The notes beneath the pieces were generated by a model. The model did no database searches, was not told the origin of the DNA, and was given only the letters and a program-made list of their open reading frames with translations. Below are positions 8,423-18,553 of a stretch of 64,000 nucleotides of DNA, piece after piece. Position numbers and translations under genes: made by a program. The stretch covers positions 372,001-436,000 of the forward strand of contig CAWJDP010000001.1 of the NCBI GenBank assembly GCA_963841715.1. Reading direction: 5' to 3'. The DNA comes from DASPWW01 sp963841715 (GTDB lineage: Bacteria > Actinomycetota > Thermoleophilia > Solirubrobacterales > 70-9). How positions within the stretch are numbered: position 1 is the first letter of the stretch; every line of letters starts with the position of its first letter.

Positions 8423-10054
8423 GTGGAAGCAGAGACCGGTAGCTTCGAGGCGATAACGGGCCCCCCGCGGGAGGCGCCGAGAACCGAGCGCGGCGGTCGC
8501 CTCGCGCGCTCGACGGCGTTCTTCTCGTTCGCCACGGGACTCTCGCGGATCGCCGGGCTCGTGCGCGAGATCTTCGCCGCGAGCTACTTCGGGGTCAGGG
8601 GGCCGATGTCGGCGTTCACGATCGCGTTCCAGGTCCCGAACCTCGTCCGCAGCCTGTTCGCCGACCAGGCGATCCAGGCCGCACTCGTGCCCGTGTTCAC
8701 CGAGCACCTGGAGCGCGGCGAGCGCCGCAAGGCGTTCCGGCTCGCCTCGACCCTGATCTTCGTCTTCACGCTTTTGATCGGGGCGCTGACCGCGATCTTC
8801 ATCCTCGCGGCGCCGCTGATCATGCACGTGTTCGCGCCGGGGTTCTCGGGTCACATCTTCGACCTCACGGTGGCGCTGTCGCGGCTGCTGTTCCCGATCC
8901 TGCTCATGCTCGCGGTCTCGGGGCTCGTCGTCGGCGTGCTGCAGAGCTACGACCGCTTCGCGATGTTCGCGATCGCCCCGTTCTTCTGGAACGTCGCGAT
9001 CATCGCCGTCATGGTCGGGGCCGCGCCGGCGTTCCCCAAAGGCGACGAGATCTACGCTTACGCCGTCGGAGTCCTCGTCGGGACGCTGGTCCAGCTCGCG
9101 CTCGTCACCTACGACCTACGCCACACCCCGTTCCGGCTCCAGCTCGTCTTCAACTGGCGCGGGCCGGACGTCCGCCACGTCGCGATGCTGATGCTGCCGG
9201 TGACGATCAGCCTCGGGCTGATCAACTTCAACCTCCTGATCAACAGCTTCTTCGGGACGCTCGTCTCCGACCAGGCGCCGGCGGCGATCGACAAGGCGTT
9301 CCGGATCTACATGCTCCCGCAGGGGATGTTCTCGGTCGCGGTTGCGACGGTGATCTTCCCGACCCTGTCGCGGCTCGCCGCGCGGCACGAGTACGAGGAC
9401 CTGCGCGCGACGATGGCAAACGGGATGCGGCAGATCGTGCTCCTGCTCGTCCCCGCCGCGGCAGCGATCCTCGTGCTCTCGATCCCGATGATCCGCCTCG
9501 TCTACCAGCGCGGCGAGTTCGACGGCCACCAGACCGTGCTCGTCGCCGAGGCACTGTTCTGGTTCGCCCCGTCGCTGCCGCTGAACGGGCTCTTCCTGCT
9601 GTTGACGCGGACGTTCTTCAGCCTCCAGCGCCCGTGGGTGCCGAGCGCGGTCTCGGGCGTCAACCTCGCGATCACCGCGATCGTCGCGCTGCTGCTGTAC
9701 AAGCCTTTCGGGGTCGGCGGGATCGTCGCCGCGACCGCGGTCGCGACCGGCGTCAGCGTTCTCGTGCTCGGGATCGTGCTGCGGCGCCAGCTCGGGCGGA
9801 TCGAGCTCGGGCGGATGATCTCCAGCGGCATCCGGATCCTGATCGCGTCGGCGGCGCTGGCGGCGACGGCGTATCTGAGCTGGCACACGCTCGACCAGGC
9901 TCTCGGGCGTGCCGTCGTCGGCCAGGCGATCTCGATGCTGGTGGCGCTCGGGGTCGGGCTTGCCGTCTACATCGTCGCGCTGGTCGGGATGCGGGTTCCG
10001 GAGGCATTCCAGATCTGGCGCCTCCTGCGCCGCGGAGGAGAGCGAGCATCATGA
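8423..10054 (+). CDS. murJ: Lipid II flippase MurJ (MviN family)
   Basis: The product (543 residues) is a multi-pass membrane protein of the MOP superfamily that moves lipid II across the cytoplasmic membrane for peptidoglycan synthesis. It has about 14 predicted helices. Family features include STAFFSFATGLSRIAGLVRE at the start of the core, FQVPNLVRSLFADQAIQAA, and YMLPQGMFSVAVATVIFPTLS in the middle. The roughly 30-residue cytoplasmic N-terminal extension is charged and not conserved. The start is GTG 8423. The stop overlaps the next gene as ATGA (10051-10054). Confidence 0.94.
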   Translation: MEAETGSFEAITGPPREAPRTERGGRLARSTAFFSFATGLSRIAGLVREIFAASYFGVRGPMSAFTIAFQVPNLVRSLFADQAIQAALVPVFTEHLERGERRKAFRLASTLIFVFTLLIGALTAIFILAAPLIMHVFAPGFSGHIFDLTVALSRLLFPILLMLAVSGLVVGVLQSYDRFAMFAIAPFFWNVAIIAVMVGAAPAFPKGDEIYAYAVGVLVGTLVQLALVTYDLRHTPFRLQLVFNWRGPDVRHVAMLMLPVTISLGLINFNLLINSFFGTLVSDQAPAAIDKAFRIYMLPQGMFSVAVATVIFPTLSRLAARHEYEDLRATMANGMRQIVLLLVPAAAAILVLSIPMIRLVYQRGEFDGHQTVLVAEALFWFAPSLPLNGLFLLLTRTFFSLQRPWVPSAVSGVNLAITAIVALLLYKPFGVGGIVAATAVATGVSVLVLGIVLRRQLGRIELGRMISSGIRILIASAALAATAYLSWHTLDQALGRAVVGQAISMLVALGVGLAVYIVALVGMRVPEAFQIWRLLRRGGERAS

Positions 10055-10439
10055 CCCTGAGCAACGTCGACGTCGTGCGTGGCCTCTACGAGTCGTTCAA
10101 CTCGGGTGCGCCGGCGGGGGAACTGGCGGATCCCGAGATCGAGTGGGTGAACCCGCCCGACGCCGTCGAGCCGGGAACCCGGCGTGGAACCAGCGGCTGG
10201 AACGATGCCGTGCGGAACGTCCACGAGGGCTTCGGGGAGGCCCGGGTTGAGGTCGAGCGCATGACCGAGTCAGGAGACAAGGTCGCGGTCGAGATCAAGC
10301 TGCACATCAAGGGCGAGCGCAGCGGCGTCGAGGGGACGATGCCACAGAGCCACCTGTGGACGATCAGGGACGGCAGGGCCGTGCGCTTCGAGTGGTTCAC
10401 CGACCCCGATCGAGCGCTCGCCATACTTGCGGACCGGCA

Positions 10440-10443
<4 letters not shown>
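10051..10443 (+). CDS. NTF2-like (SnoaL-type) protein
   Basis: The 130-residue product has the compact alpha+beta cone fold typical of SnoaL-like proteins: an N-terminal helix (VDVVRGLYESFNSG), a middle WNDAVRNVHEGFGE segment and C-terminal strands ending LWTIRDGRAVRFEWFTDPDRALA. It could be an enzyme or a ligand-binding protein; the ligand cannot be told. It overlaps murJ (ATGA) and lepA (ATGA at 10440-10443), so it is translationally coupled on both sides. A second NTF2-like gene lies just after lepA. Confidence 0.8.
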
Positions 10444-12229
<1,786 letters not shown>

Positions 12230-12233
<4 letters not shown>

Positions 12234-12679
12234 GGGTGGTGGCCGAGCCCGCGGGAGCGCAGCGCGAGAACGTTGAGACCGTGCGCGAGGGGATCGCGGC
12301 GTACGTGCGCGCCCCCGACGGCCCGGAACTGCTCGCGTTCCTCGCCGACGACGTCGAGATCTTCCTCCCCGCGGAGCTGGGGCCGAACTCGGGGACGTTT
12401 CGCGGCCACGACGAGTACCTCGAGTGGGTCGCGACCTGGCTCGACGCGTGGGATGACTTCACGATCGAGATCGCTGACACCGAGCCGGTGGGCGAGCGCC
12501 ACGTCATCACGACGGTGCGCCAGACGGCAACCGGTCACGGGAGCGGCGTGCCGGTCGAGATGACGATGTTCTACATGTTCGAGGTCCGCGAACGTCAGGC
12601 CGCGGCACTGCATCTCTACCTCTCGCGCGAGGATGCGCTGAGCGTCGCCGCGCTGCGCGAGCGCGGTTCGGCTAACTAG
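12230..12679 (+). CDS. NTF2-like (SnoaL-type) protein
   Basis: The product has 149 residues with the SnoaL-like fold: ENVETVREGIAAYVRA, LLAFLADDVEIFLPAEL, FRGHDEYLEWVATWLDAWDDF, then strands ending MFYMFEVRERQAAALHLYLSREDAL. It starts with GTG overlapping the lepA stop. It shares the fold with the product of 10051-10443 but the two are not close copies. It is the last gene of the murJ-lepA run. The function is unknown. Confidence 0.8.
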
Positions 12680-12682
12680 AAT
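12677..12682 (+). promoter_or_regulatory. -10 element TAGAAT for the HadA-like gene
   Basis: TAGAAT overlaps the stop codon of the preceding gene and ends 12 bases before the ATG at 12695. It would give a very short leader without a ribosome site. Confidence 0.45.
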
Positions 12683-12694
12683 CGCGCCGCTCCG

Positions 12695-13135
12695 ATGACC
12701 CCGAGCGCCAATGACATCGTCGGTAAGCACTGGGACCCCGTCGACTACGAGGTTGGTCGCGAGAAGATCCGCGAGTACGCGCGCGCGGTCGGGGAGACGA
12801 ACCCGGTCTATCTCGACCCCGACGCCGCGCGCGAGGCCGGGTTCCGCAACCTCGTCGCACCGCCGATGTTCTGCGTCGTCTACTCGGCCCCGGCGATGGG
12901 CCCCGCGGTGCTCGATCCCGAGCTCGGGATCAATCTCGCGGCGATGGTCCACGGAAGCCAGGAGTTCGACTGGGGCGAGCCGGTTTGCGCGGGCGACCTC
13001 GTGACGACGACTGCGAAGCTCGCCGCCGTCAACGAGCGACCCGGGATGACGTTCTACGTCTTCGAGTCGACGTCCACGAACCAGGACGGTGCAGAGACCG
13101 TCAGGGGCACGTGGACGAACATCGTTCGCGGCTAA
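12695..13135 (+). CDS. MaoC-type dehydratase N-terminal subunit (HadA-like)
   Basis: The product (146 residues) has a hot-dog fold of the FAS1_DH/HadA type: VDYEVGREKIREYARAVGETNPVYLDPDAAREAG, then LVAPPMFCVV and VHGSQEFDWGEPVCAGDL. In mycobacteria HadA pairs with a catalytic MaoC subunit (HadB) to dehydrate 3-hydroxyacyl-ACP in fatty-acid elongation. The catalytic Asp/His pair is absent here, as expected for the non-catalytic subunit. Its likely partner is at 14521-14919, separated by a minus-strand gene, whereas the mycobacterial genes are adjacent. It has its own -10 element. Confidence 0.82.
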   Translation: MTPSANDIVGKHWDPVDYEVGREKIREYARAVGETNPVYLDPDAAREAGFRNLVAPPMFCVVYSAPAMGPAVLDPELGINLAAMVHGSQEFDWGEPVCAGDLVTTTAKLAAVNERPGMTFYVFESTSTNQDGAETVRGTWTNIVRG

Positions 13136-13165
13136 CCGCCCCCGGACGCGAAGCGGAGGAGGCGG
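13136..13165. repeat. Dispersed 30-bp GC-rich element, copy 1
   Basis: The unit starts directly after the HadA-like stop codon with CCGCC and ends with GGCGG. Its inner 25 bases (13141-13165) match 41423-41447 in polA at 23 of 25 positions. The whole unit matches the reverse complement of 33050-33079 in trpB with one base lost and one gained. It is an imperfect inverted repeat with a GAA (TTC) loop. Confidence 0.6.
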
Positions 13166-13197
13166 TGACTGATTAGTTCGCTGGCGCCGCGGCCGGC

Positions 13198-14391
13198 TTA
13201 TGGGCGACCGATGGTCGGCGGGATCTCGCTGTGTTCGGTCGGTAGCGACGCGGAGGCGGGCGCGTCGGGGACGTCGCCGCGCTTCGCGCTTCTGCTGCCC
13301 CACTTGATCGACACCGGCCGCCGTTCGAGCAGGGTCGGCCAGGTCGCGTCGTCGAGCGAGTCGGTCACCGCCAACCCGGAGCGTGCCTGGAAGTCGCGCA
13401 CCGCGGCAGCGGTCGCGTCGTCGTAGACCCCGCTCGCGGCGACGGGCTCGTCCCACGCCAGCAGCAGCTCCTGTGCCTGGACGACGAGATCGCCGCGCGC
13501 CCCGACGTCGAGCGCCGGGTAGCCCGCGGGCGCGGCCGCGCCCGGCGCGGCCTTGTGCGGCTTCGTTCCGCCGCTTGACGTCGACCCGCCCAGCGACTCG
13601 GACAGCGTCTTCCACTCGCCCTTGCTCGTGTTCTGCCACGACCACCAGCTGACCCCGTGGGCGTTGTACCTCTTCGCCGTCTTGCGGAAGTCGAGGATCT
13701 GCTTTCGCGGCGGGTCGGCGTAGGTCTGCCCGAGCGGGAAGATCGGGCGCTTGTAGGCGGCGTTGACCCTGTAGGTGTGCGAGAAGATGTGCTTGACCGA
13801 GGTCCCGATCGTGTGCCAGTACATCTGCGGGACGTTGTTCTGGGCCCCGCCCTTGCCGAGGAAGACCGAGTACGGGAACGATTCGTGCAGGTTCACGTAC
13901 GGGAACCCGGCGAGCCCCAGCGGGTAGTTGTTGCCGATCTTTTTGCGCAGCTTGTGGATGTAGTGCCTCGCCGCCTTGTACCTTCCCTCGTACTGGCCCT
14001 CGGCGTCGATTACGAGGCAGTCGGCGCCCTTGCGTACCGCGCGCGCTCCCTGCTTCGCCTCGCCCTTCGCCTTGCTGCCGTACACGAACTGCCACGCGCA
14101 GACGTTCAGGTTGCGGTGGTGCAGGCCGGCGACGAGCTGGGAGCTGAACTGGCTCCACGGCGAGGTCCCGTCGGAGCTCTTGACCAGCACCGTGTCGATC
14201 CCGTACTGCTTCGCCTTCGCCGCGATCGCATCGGCGCTGCCGCCCGCCTTGCTCACGTACCAGATCCACATCCCCTGGCCGTCGAGCGGGTTTGCGGCCG
14301 CCGGGGCAGCGCCGAGGATCGCCAACGCGCCGGCTGCGGCGAGTGCCGCACCGACCGAGCGAAGCTGGAATCTGCGCCGTCTTTCCCGCAT
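13198..14391 (-). CDS. Secreted TIM-barrel-like protein with peptidoglycan-binding domain
   Basis: The 397-residue product begins with a signal peptide (RRRR, then AALAAAGALAILGAAPAAA, cut near residue 34). Next comes a domain resembling glycoside-hydrolase TIM barrels (GMWIWYVSKAGG, YGIDTVLVKSSDG, DCLVIDAEGQYEGR, YWHTIGTSV, HGVSWWSWQN). After a linker there is a PG_binding_1-type repeat (LDVGARGDLVVQAQELLLAWDEP, YDDATAAAVRDFQARSGL). It probably acts on or binds the cell wall; the enzymatic activity is not shown by sequence. The ATG at 14391 is preferred over the TTG just before it. A divergent promoter lies about 40 bases upstream. Confidence 0.8.
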   Translation of the reverse strand: MRERRRRFQLRSVGAALAAAGALAILGAAPAAANPLDGQGMWIWYVSKAGGSADAIAAKAKQYGIDTVLVKSSDGTSPWSQFSSQLVAGLHHRNLNVCAWQFVYGSKAKGEAKQGARAVRKGADCLVIDAEGQYEGRYKAARHYIHKLRKKIGNNYPLGLAGFPYVNLHESFPYSVFLGKGGAQNNVPQMYWHTIGTSVKHIFSHTYRVNAAYKRPIFPLGQTYADPPRKQILDFRKTAKRYNAHGVSWWSWQNTSKGEWKTLSESLGGSTSSGGTKPHKAAPGAAAPAGYPALDVGARGDLVVQAQELLLAWDEPVAASGVYDDATAAAVRDFQARSGLAVTDSLDDATWPTLLERRPVSIKWGSRSAKRGDVPDAPASASLPTEHSEIPPTIGRP

Positions 14392-14430
14392 CAAGACGAA
14401 GGGTCCGCGCCCGTCCCCGCGCGTGGGCCC

Positions 14431-14440
14431 AGTCTAGAAT
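14431..14440. promoter_or_regulatory. Overlapping divergent -10 elements
   Basis: The plus strand reads TAGAAT (14435-14440), pointing to the HadB-like gene. The minus strand reads TAGACT (14431-14436), pointing to 13198-14391. They overlap around TCTAGA, the arrangement of a bidirectional promoter. The plus-strand transcript would have a leader of about 75 bases before 14521. Confidence 0.45.
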
Positions 14441-14520
14441 CCCATGCCCGAAAACCCTGCATGGACGAAAAGTTGCAGCGTCCGAAGCTAAAGAAATGAG
14501 GAACGAATGAGGGCGCCCAG

Positions 14521-14919
14521 ATGACCCCCGAGATGAAGTCGGGCGACAGCCTTCCCGAGCTCAAGGTCACGCCCGACAAGTACCTGCCGCACCGCTACGC
14601 GGGCGCTTCGGGCGACTTCAACCCGATCCACATCGATCCCGAGTTCGCAAAGGCGGTCGGCCTGCCCGGGAACATCCTCCACGGTCTCTACTCGATGGCC
14701 CAGGTCGCCCGCGCGCACACCGAGGCGGCGGGCGGCGACCCGCGGGCGTTGAAGCGGCTCTCGGTCCAGTTCCGCGGCATGGGTATGCCCGAGCAGGAGA
14801 TCGTCGTGAGCTCGACCGTGACCGACGCGGACGACGGGATGGTCACGACCGAGACGGTCGCCGCGCAGCAGGGCAACCAGATCATTCGCAACGCCCGGGC
14901 GACGCTCGCGCTCGACTAG
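14521..14919 (+). CDS. MaoC-type dehydratase catalytic subunit (HadB-like)
   Basis: The product has 132 residues in a single hot-dog domain. The hydratase motif is ASGDFNPIHIDPEFAKAVGL, with the catalytic Asp and His of the DxNPIH type, followed by GNILHGLYSMAQVARAH. This is the HadB/MaoC active-site pattern for (R)-3-hydroxyacyl thioester dehydration, most likely paired with the HadA-like protein at 12695. The ATG at 14521 has little ribosome site; ATG 14533 is an alternative. The next gene, hrcA, has its own promoter. Confidence 0.85.
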   Translation: MTPEMKSGDSLPELKVTPDKYLPHRYAGASGDFNPIHIDPEFAKAVGLPGNILHGLYSMAQVARAHTEAAGGDPRALKRLSVQFRGMGMPEQEIVVSSTVTDADDGMVTTETVAAQQGNQIIRNARATLALD

Positions 14920-14970
14920 GCGCCGGGAGGCCCGGGGGGCGTGCGGCTCGGGAGGCGTCCCGGACCTTCC

Positions 14971-14976
14971 TAGAAT
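14971..14976 (+). promoter_or_regulatory. -10 element TAGAAT for hrcA, leaderless spacing
   Basis: TAGAAT is followed by 7 bases and the ATG at 14984. No CIRCE inverted repeat is visible between 14920 and 14983. Confidence 0.55.
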
Positions 14977-14983
14977 CTCATCC

Positions 14984-16036
14984 ATGCCCGAGCCCACGCC
15001 CATGCCCACGCTCAGCGAGCGCCAGCAGCGGATCCTCCGACTCGTCGTCGACGCCTACCTCGGCGAGGCGCGCCCGGTCGGTTCGCACGCGATCGCCGGC
15101 CGCGACGAGGTCGAGTGGAGCGCCTCGACGGTGCGCGCCGAGCTCGCGGCGCTCGAGGAGGCCGGCTACCTCACCCATCCGCACACCTCCGCCGGCCGGG
15201 TGCCGACCGAGCGCGGCTACCGCTTCTACGTCGACTCGCTCGTCGCCTCGAGCGAGGGGCACCCCGCGCGCGCCGAGCCCGCGCTCGAGCTGTCGCGGAT
15301 CCGGCGCGAGGTGGACGAGGCGATGCGCGAGACGACGGCGACGCTGTCGCGCGTCAACGACCTGTTGGCGCTCGTCACCGCGCCGCCGGCCTCGAGCGCG
15401 CGGATCCACCGCGTCGAGGTGTTGCTGCTGCAGCCGAGCGTCGCGATGGTCGTCGTGATCGCCTCGAACGGCCAGGTCGAGCGGCGCGTGTTCACCTTCC
15501 AGCGCCCGCTCGACTCCGGGCTCGTCGAATGGGCCTCGAGCTATCTCAACGAGCGCCTCGCGGGGATGGGGCTCGGCGCGCGGATGATCGCCGGCCGGCT
15601 CGCCGATCCCGAGCTCGGCGAGGTCGAGTCCGCGTTCCTGACCCAGATCGGCGACGCGTTCACGGGCCTCGAGAGCGACGCCGAGGACACGCTCTACGTC
15701 GACGGAACCGCGCGGCTGCTCTCGCGCGAGCACCTCACCGATCTCGATCAGGCCGACTCGCTCGTCGACACGCTCGAGCGTCGCGCGAGCCTGCTCGGCG
15801 TGCTGCGCTCGGCGCTCGAGAAGCGCTCGGTGTTCCTGTGGATCGGCGATGAGAACCCGGACCCGGCGCTGCGCTCGGTGAGCGTCGTCGGCGCCAACTA
15901 CGGCCTCGGGTATCGCAACCTCGGCGCCGTCGGGGTGCTCGGCCCGCTGCGGATGGACTACGAGACCGCGATCGCGTCCGTGCGCGACGCCGCCGAGCAG
16001 CTCTCTCGCTTCTTCGAGTCCGTCTACGAGGGCTAG
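14984..16036 (+). CDS. hrcA: Heat-inducible transcription repressor HrcA
   Basis: The 350-residue product has an N-terminal winged helix (LSERQQRILRLVVDAYLGEARPVGS, SASTVRAELAALEEAGYLTHPHTSAGRVPTERGYR), followed by the GAF-like and inserted dimerisation domains ending VVGANYGLGYRNLGAVGVLGP and YETAIASVRDAAEQLSRFF. HrcA normally represses groE and dnaK operons by binding CIRCE elements with GroEL help. No CIRCE site is seen here, so its targets are probably elsewhere. It heads a run with dnaJ (13 bases downstream), the ATP-grasp gene and prmA. Confidence 0.95.
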   Translation: MPEPTPMPTLSERQQRILRLVVDAYLGEARPVGSHAIAGRDEVEWSASTVRAELAALEEAGYLTHPHTSAGRVPTERGYRFYVDSLVASSEGHPARAEPALELSRIRREVDEAMRETTATLSRVNDLLALVTAPPASSARIHRVEVLLLQPSVAMVVVIASNGQVERRVFTFQRPLDSGLVEWASSYLNERLAGMGLGARMIAGRLADPELGEVESAFLTQIGDAFTGLESDAEDTLYVDGTARLLSREHLTDLDQADSLVDTLERRASLLGVLRSALEKRSVFLWIGDENPDPALRSVSVVGANYGLGYRNLGAVGVLGPLRMDYETAIASVRDAAEQLSRFFESVYEG

Positions 16037-16049
16037 TGGACCGCTAGCG

Positions 16050-17180
16050 ATGGCGGCCGACTACTACGACGTCCTCGGCGTCGATCGGGGCGCGTCGACC
16101 GAGCAGATCAAGAAGGCGTTCCGCGGGCTCGCCCGCGAGCTCCATCCCGACGTCAACAGGCACGACCCCGACGCCGAGGAGAAGTTCAAGCAGGCAGCCG
16201 AGGCCTACGAGGTGCTCTCCGATCCCGAGCGGCGCCGCGTCTACGACGCGTTCGGCTCCGAGGGCCTGCGGAGCGGCGGCTGGACCCCGGGCGGGACGGG
16301 CGGGATCGAGGACATCCTCTCCTCGCTGTTCGGCGGGGGCGGAGCCGGCTCGCCGTTCGGCGACCTGTTCGGGTTCGGCGCGGGCGGTCCCGCGGGCGGC
16401 GCCGATATCGCGACCGAGATCGAGATCACGCTTGCCGACGTCCTTACCGGGACCACGCGCGAGGTCAGCTTCGAGGCGGTCGCTGTCTGCGAGCACTGCA
16501 ACGGCAACGGCGCCGAGCCCGGGACGCCGATCAACACCTGCCCCGAGTGCGACGGCGCGGGCCAGATCCGCCAGGTGAGCCGGACGCCGTTCGGCCAGAT
16601 GGTTCGCGCCGGGGTCTGCCCGCGCTGCCAGGGTGCGGGGAAGATCCCCGAGACCCCGTGCGAGCGCTGCCGGGGGCGTGGGCGCGTCACCGCGGAGAAG
16701 ACCTGGGACGTTGAGGTCCCGCCCGGGATCGAGTCCGGGCAGCGGATCAGGATCGGCGGCGGGGGACATGTCGGCGAGCCCGGCGCCCCGGCCGGCGACC
16801 TCTACGTGATTGTCCACGTTGCCGACGACGAGCGCTTCCAGCGCGAGGGCTCAGACCTCGTCAGTGTCTCCGAGATCAGCGCGACCGCGGCGATGCTCGG
16901 GACGACGGTCACCGTCTCGACGCTCGACGGGGACCGGAAGGTCGAGGTCCACGCGGGGACGCAGCCGGGCGACCACGAGGTGCTCAAGTCGGCGGGCCTG
17001 CCGCGCCTGCGTGGCGGCCGCCGCGGCGACCAGCACGTCTACTTCAACGTCGTCGTCCCCACGAACCTCAGCGAGGAGCAGCGCGAGCTCGCCGAGGGCC
17101 TCGAGGACAGCATCGGCCCGGAGAACCTCGTCCGCGAGCACGAGGGCATCTTCCGCCGCGTCAAGCGCGCGTTCGGATAG
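16050..17180 (+). CDS. dnaJ: Chaperone DnaJ
   Basis: This Hsp70 co-chaperone has 376 residues. The J domain at 1-70 includes the HPD motif (LHPDVN). A Gly/Phe-rich linker follows (FGGGGAGSPFGDLFGFG). The cysteine-rich region carries four CxxCxGxG-type zinc motifs: CEHCNGNG, CPECDGAG, CPRCQGAG and CERCRGRG. The C-terminal substrate-binding domains follow. This is a complete type I DnaJ. It follows hrcA closely, an arrangement widespread in Gram-positive bacteria, and is likely cotranscribed with it. Confidence 0.96.
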   Translation: MAADYYDVLGVDRGASTEQIKKAFRGLARELHPDVNRHDPDAEEKFKQAAEAYEVLSDPERRRVYDAFGSEGLRSGGWTPGGTGGIEDILSSLFGGGGAGSPFGDLFGFGAGGPAGGADIATEIEITLADVLTGTTREVSFEAVAVCEHCNGNGAEPGTPINTCPECDGAGQIRQVSRTPFGQMVRAGVCPRCQGAGKIPETPCERCRGRGRVTAEKTWDVEVPPGIESGQRIRIGGGGHVGEPGAPAGDLYVIVHVADDERFQREGSDLVSVSEISATAAMLGTTVTVSTLDGDRKVEVHAGTQPGDHEVLKSAGLPRLRGGRRGDQHVYFNVVVPTNLSEEQRELAEGLEDSIGPENLVREHEGIFRRVKRAFG

Positions 17181-17191
17181 CGGCGAGCGCC

Positions 17192-18553
17192 ATGGCGAGC
17201 CCGATCCTGGCAACCGCGATCGAGCACTGGAACGAGCTGCTCGTCGACGACACCGAGGTTCGCGACCGGATGGGCAAGCTGCGAAGCTGGCTCGCCGACC
17301 GCGAGCTCGAGGTCGAGGGGCGGCCGCTGTGCTCGGTGCTGCGCCCGCACCTGATCGCCGAGAAGGACCTCGACCGCCAGCGGGTGATCTCCGCGCTCCT
17401 GATCTCGGCCGTGTACAAGATCCGCGACGCCCTGCTCGCCGACGAGCAGCTCCGGCGCGAGAACCTCGGCACGTTCGAAGAGGCGGTCGGGCACCTGCTC
17501 GCGCTCGAGAAGCGGGCGGTCGCGGACGGCGCGCTGATCCGCCTCGACTCCTCGCTCGCGCGGACCCAGCTCCACTTCATCGAGCTCAACGCCGACACGC
17601 CGCAGGGGACCGGGCACAACGACGGGATCGTCTCGTTCTTCCAGCGCCTCGAGACCTTCGCCCGTTTCTCCGATCGCTATCGCGTGCGGCCGCTGCGGCT
17701 CGAGGGGGTCCTGCTCGAGACGCTGCTGAAGGCGTGGGAGAACTGGGGCGGGACCGACAAGCCGACGATCGCGACGATCTGCCTGACCTCGGATCCCGTC
17801 CGCCTCACCGGACTCGAGATCGACGATCGCTACTTCAAGCAGCAGGGCTACGAGTCGATCCTCTGCGACCCGCGCGAGCTCGACTGGGACGGCGAGCGGC
17901 TGCGGCACGGCGACGACGCCGTCGACATCGTCCACCGCGTGATGCTGACCGGCGAGTGCGTCGCGCGCTCGGACGAGTTCAAGGCGGTGCTCGACGCGGT
18001 CAGCGCCGGCGCCGTGTGCATGGTGAACCCGTTCCGCAGCGAGCTGCTCGGCCACAAGGCCGTGTTCGCGCTGCTAACCGACCCCGCGCGCGACTTTGGC
18101 TTCAGCGCCAAGGAGCGCGCCGCGATCCGCACCCACGTCCCGTGGACGCGCCGCGTCGCCGACGGCAGGACGACCGGCCCCGGAGGGACCGACGTCGACC
18201 TCGTCGAGTACGTGACCGAGAACCGCCCGCGGCTCGTTCTGAAGCCGGCGCACGACTACGGCGGGCACGGCGTTCACCTCGGCTGGGACGAGAGCGACTC
18301 AGAATGGGCCGAAGCGCTGAAGCGCTCGCTCGAAACCGACTACATCGTCCAGCACCGGGTCGAGCTCCACCGCGAGGTCTACCCGACCCTCGACGCGCCG
18401 ACATCGGGCTCGACCTTCTACGAGGACACCGACCCGTTCGTGTTCCAGGGCGAGCTCCGCGGACTGCTGACGCGGCTGAGCGCGAACGAGATCACGAACG
18501 TGCACGCGAGCGGCAGCCTCGTCGCGAGCTTTGCGATCGCGCCGCGGACGTGA
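17192..18553 (+). CDS. Circularly permuted ATP-grasp family protein
   Basis: The product has 453 residues. Two segments point to the circularly permuted ATP-grasp/glutathionylspermidine-synthase-like group: HFIELNADTPQGTGHNDG in the first half, and RLVLKPAHDYGGHGVHLGW with YIVQHRVELHREVYP near the C-terminus, which form the nucleotide-binding lysine and glycine loop. Such enzymes join a carboxylate to an amine through an acyl-phosphate. The substrate is unknown. The gene lies 11 bases after dnaJ and overlaps prmA as GTGA (18550-18553), so it is part of the chaperone and protein-modification run. A role in modifying peptides or proteins is possible but unproven. Confidence 0.75.
   Translation: MASPILATAIEHWNELLVDDTEVRDRMGKLRSWLADRELEVEGRPLCSVLRPHLIAEKDLDRQRVISALLISAVYKIRDALLADEQLRRENLGTFEEAVGHLLALEKRAVADGALIRLDSSLARTQLHFIELNADTPQGTGHNDGIVSFFQRLETFARFSDRYRVRPLRLEGVLLETLLKAWENWGGTDKPTIATICLTSDPVRLTGLEIDDRYFKQQGYESILCDPRELDWDGERLRHGDDAVDIVHRVMLTGECVARSDEFKAVLDAVSAGAVCMVNPFRSELLGHKAVFALLTDPARDFGFSAKERAAIRTHVPWTRRVADGRTTGPGGTDVDLVEYVTENRPRLVLKPAHDYGGHGVHLGWDESDSEWAEALKRSLETDYIVQHRVELHREVYPTLDAPTSGSTFYEDTDPFVFQGELRGLLTRLSANEITNVHASGSLVASFAIAPRT

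Noticed and set aside
14444..14499. Tiny frames after the TAGAAT at 14435 (15 codons from ATG 14444; 12 codons from ATG 14461)
   Set aside because: They are too short to judge by composition, have no ribosome site and no recognisable peptide. They may simply be leader sequence of the HadB-like gene.
14920..14983. CIRCE operator upstream of hrcA
   Set aside because: No TTAGCACTC/GAGTGCTAA-like inverted repeat is present in the gap.
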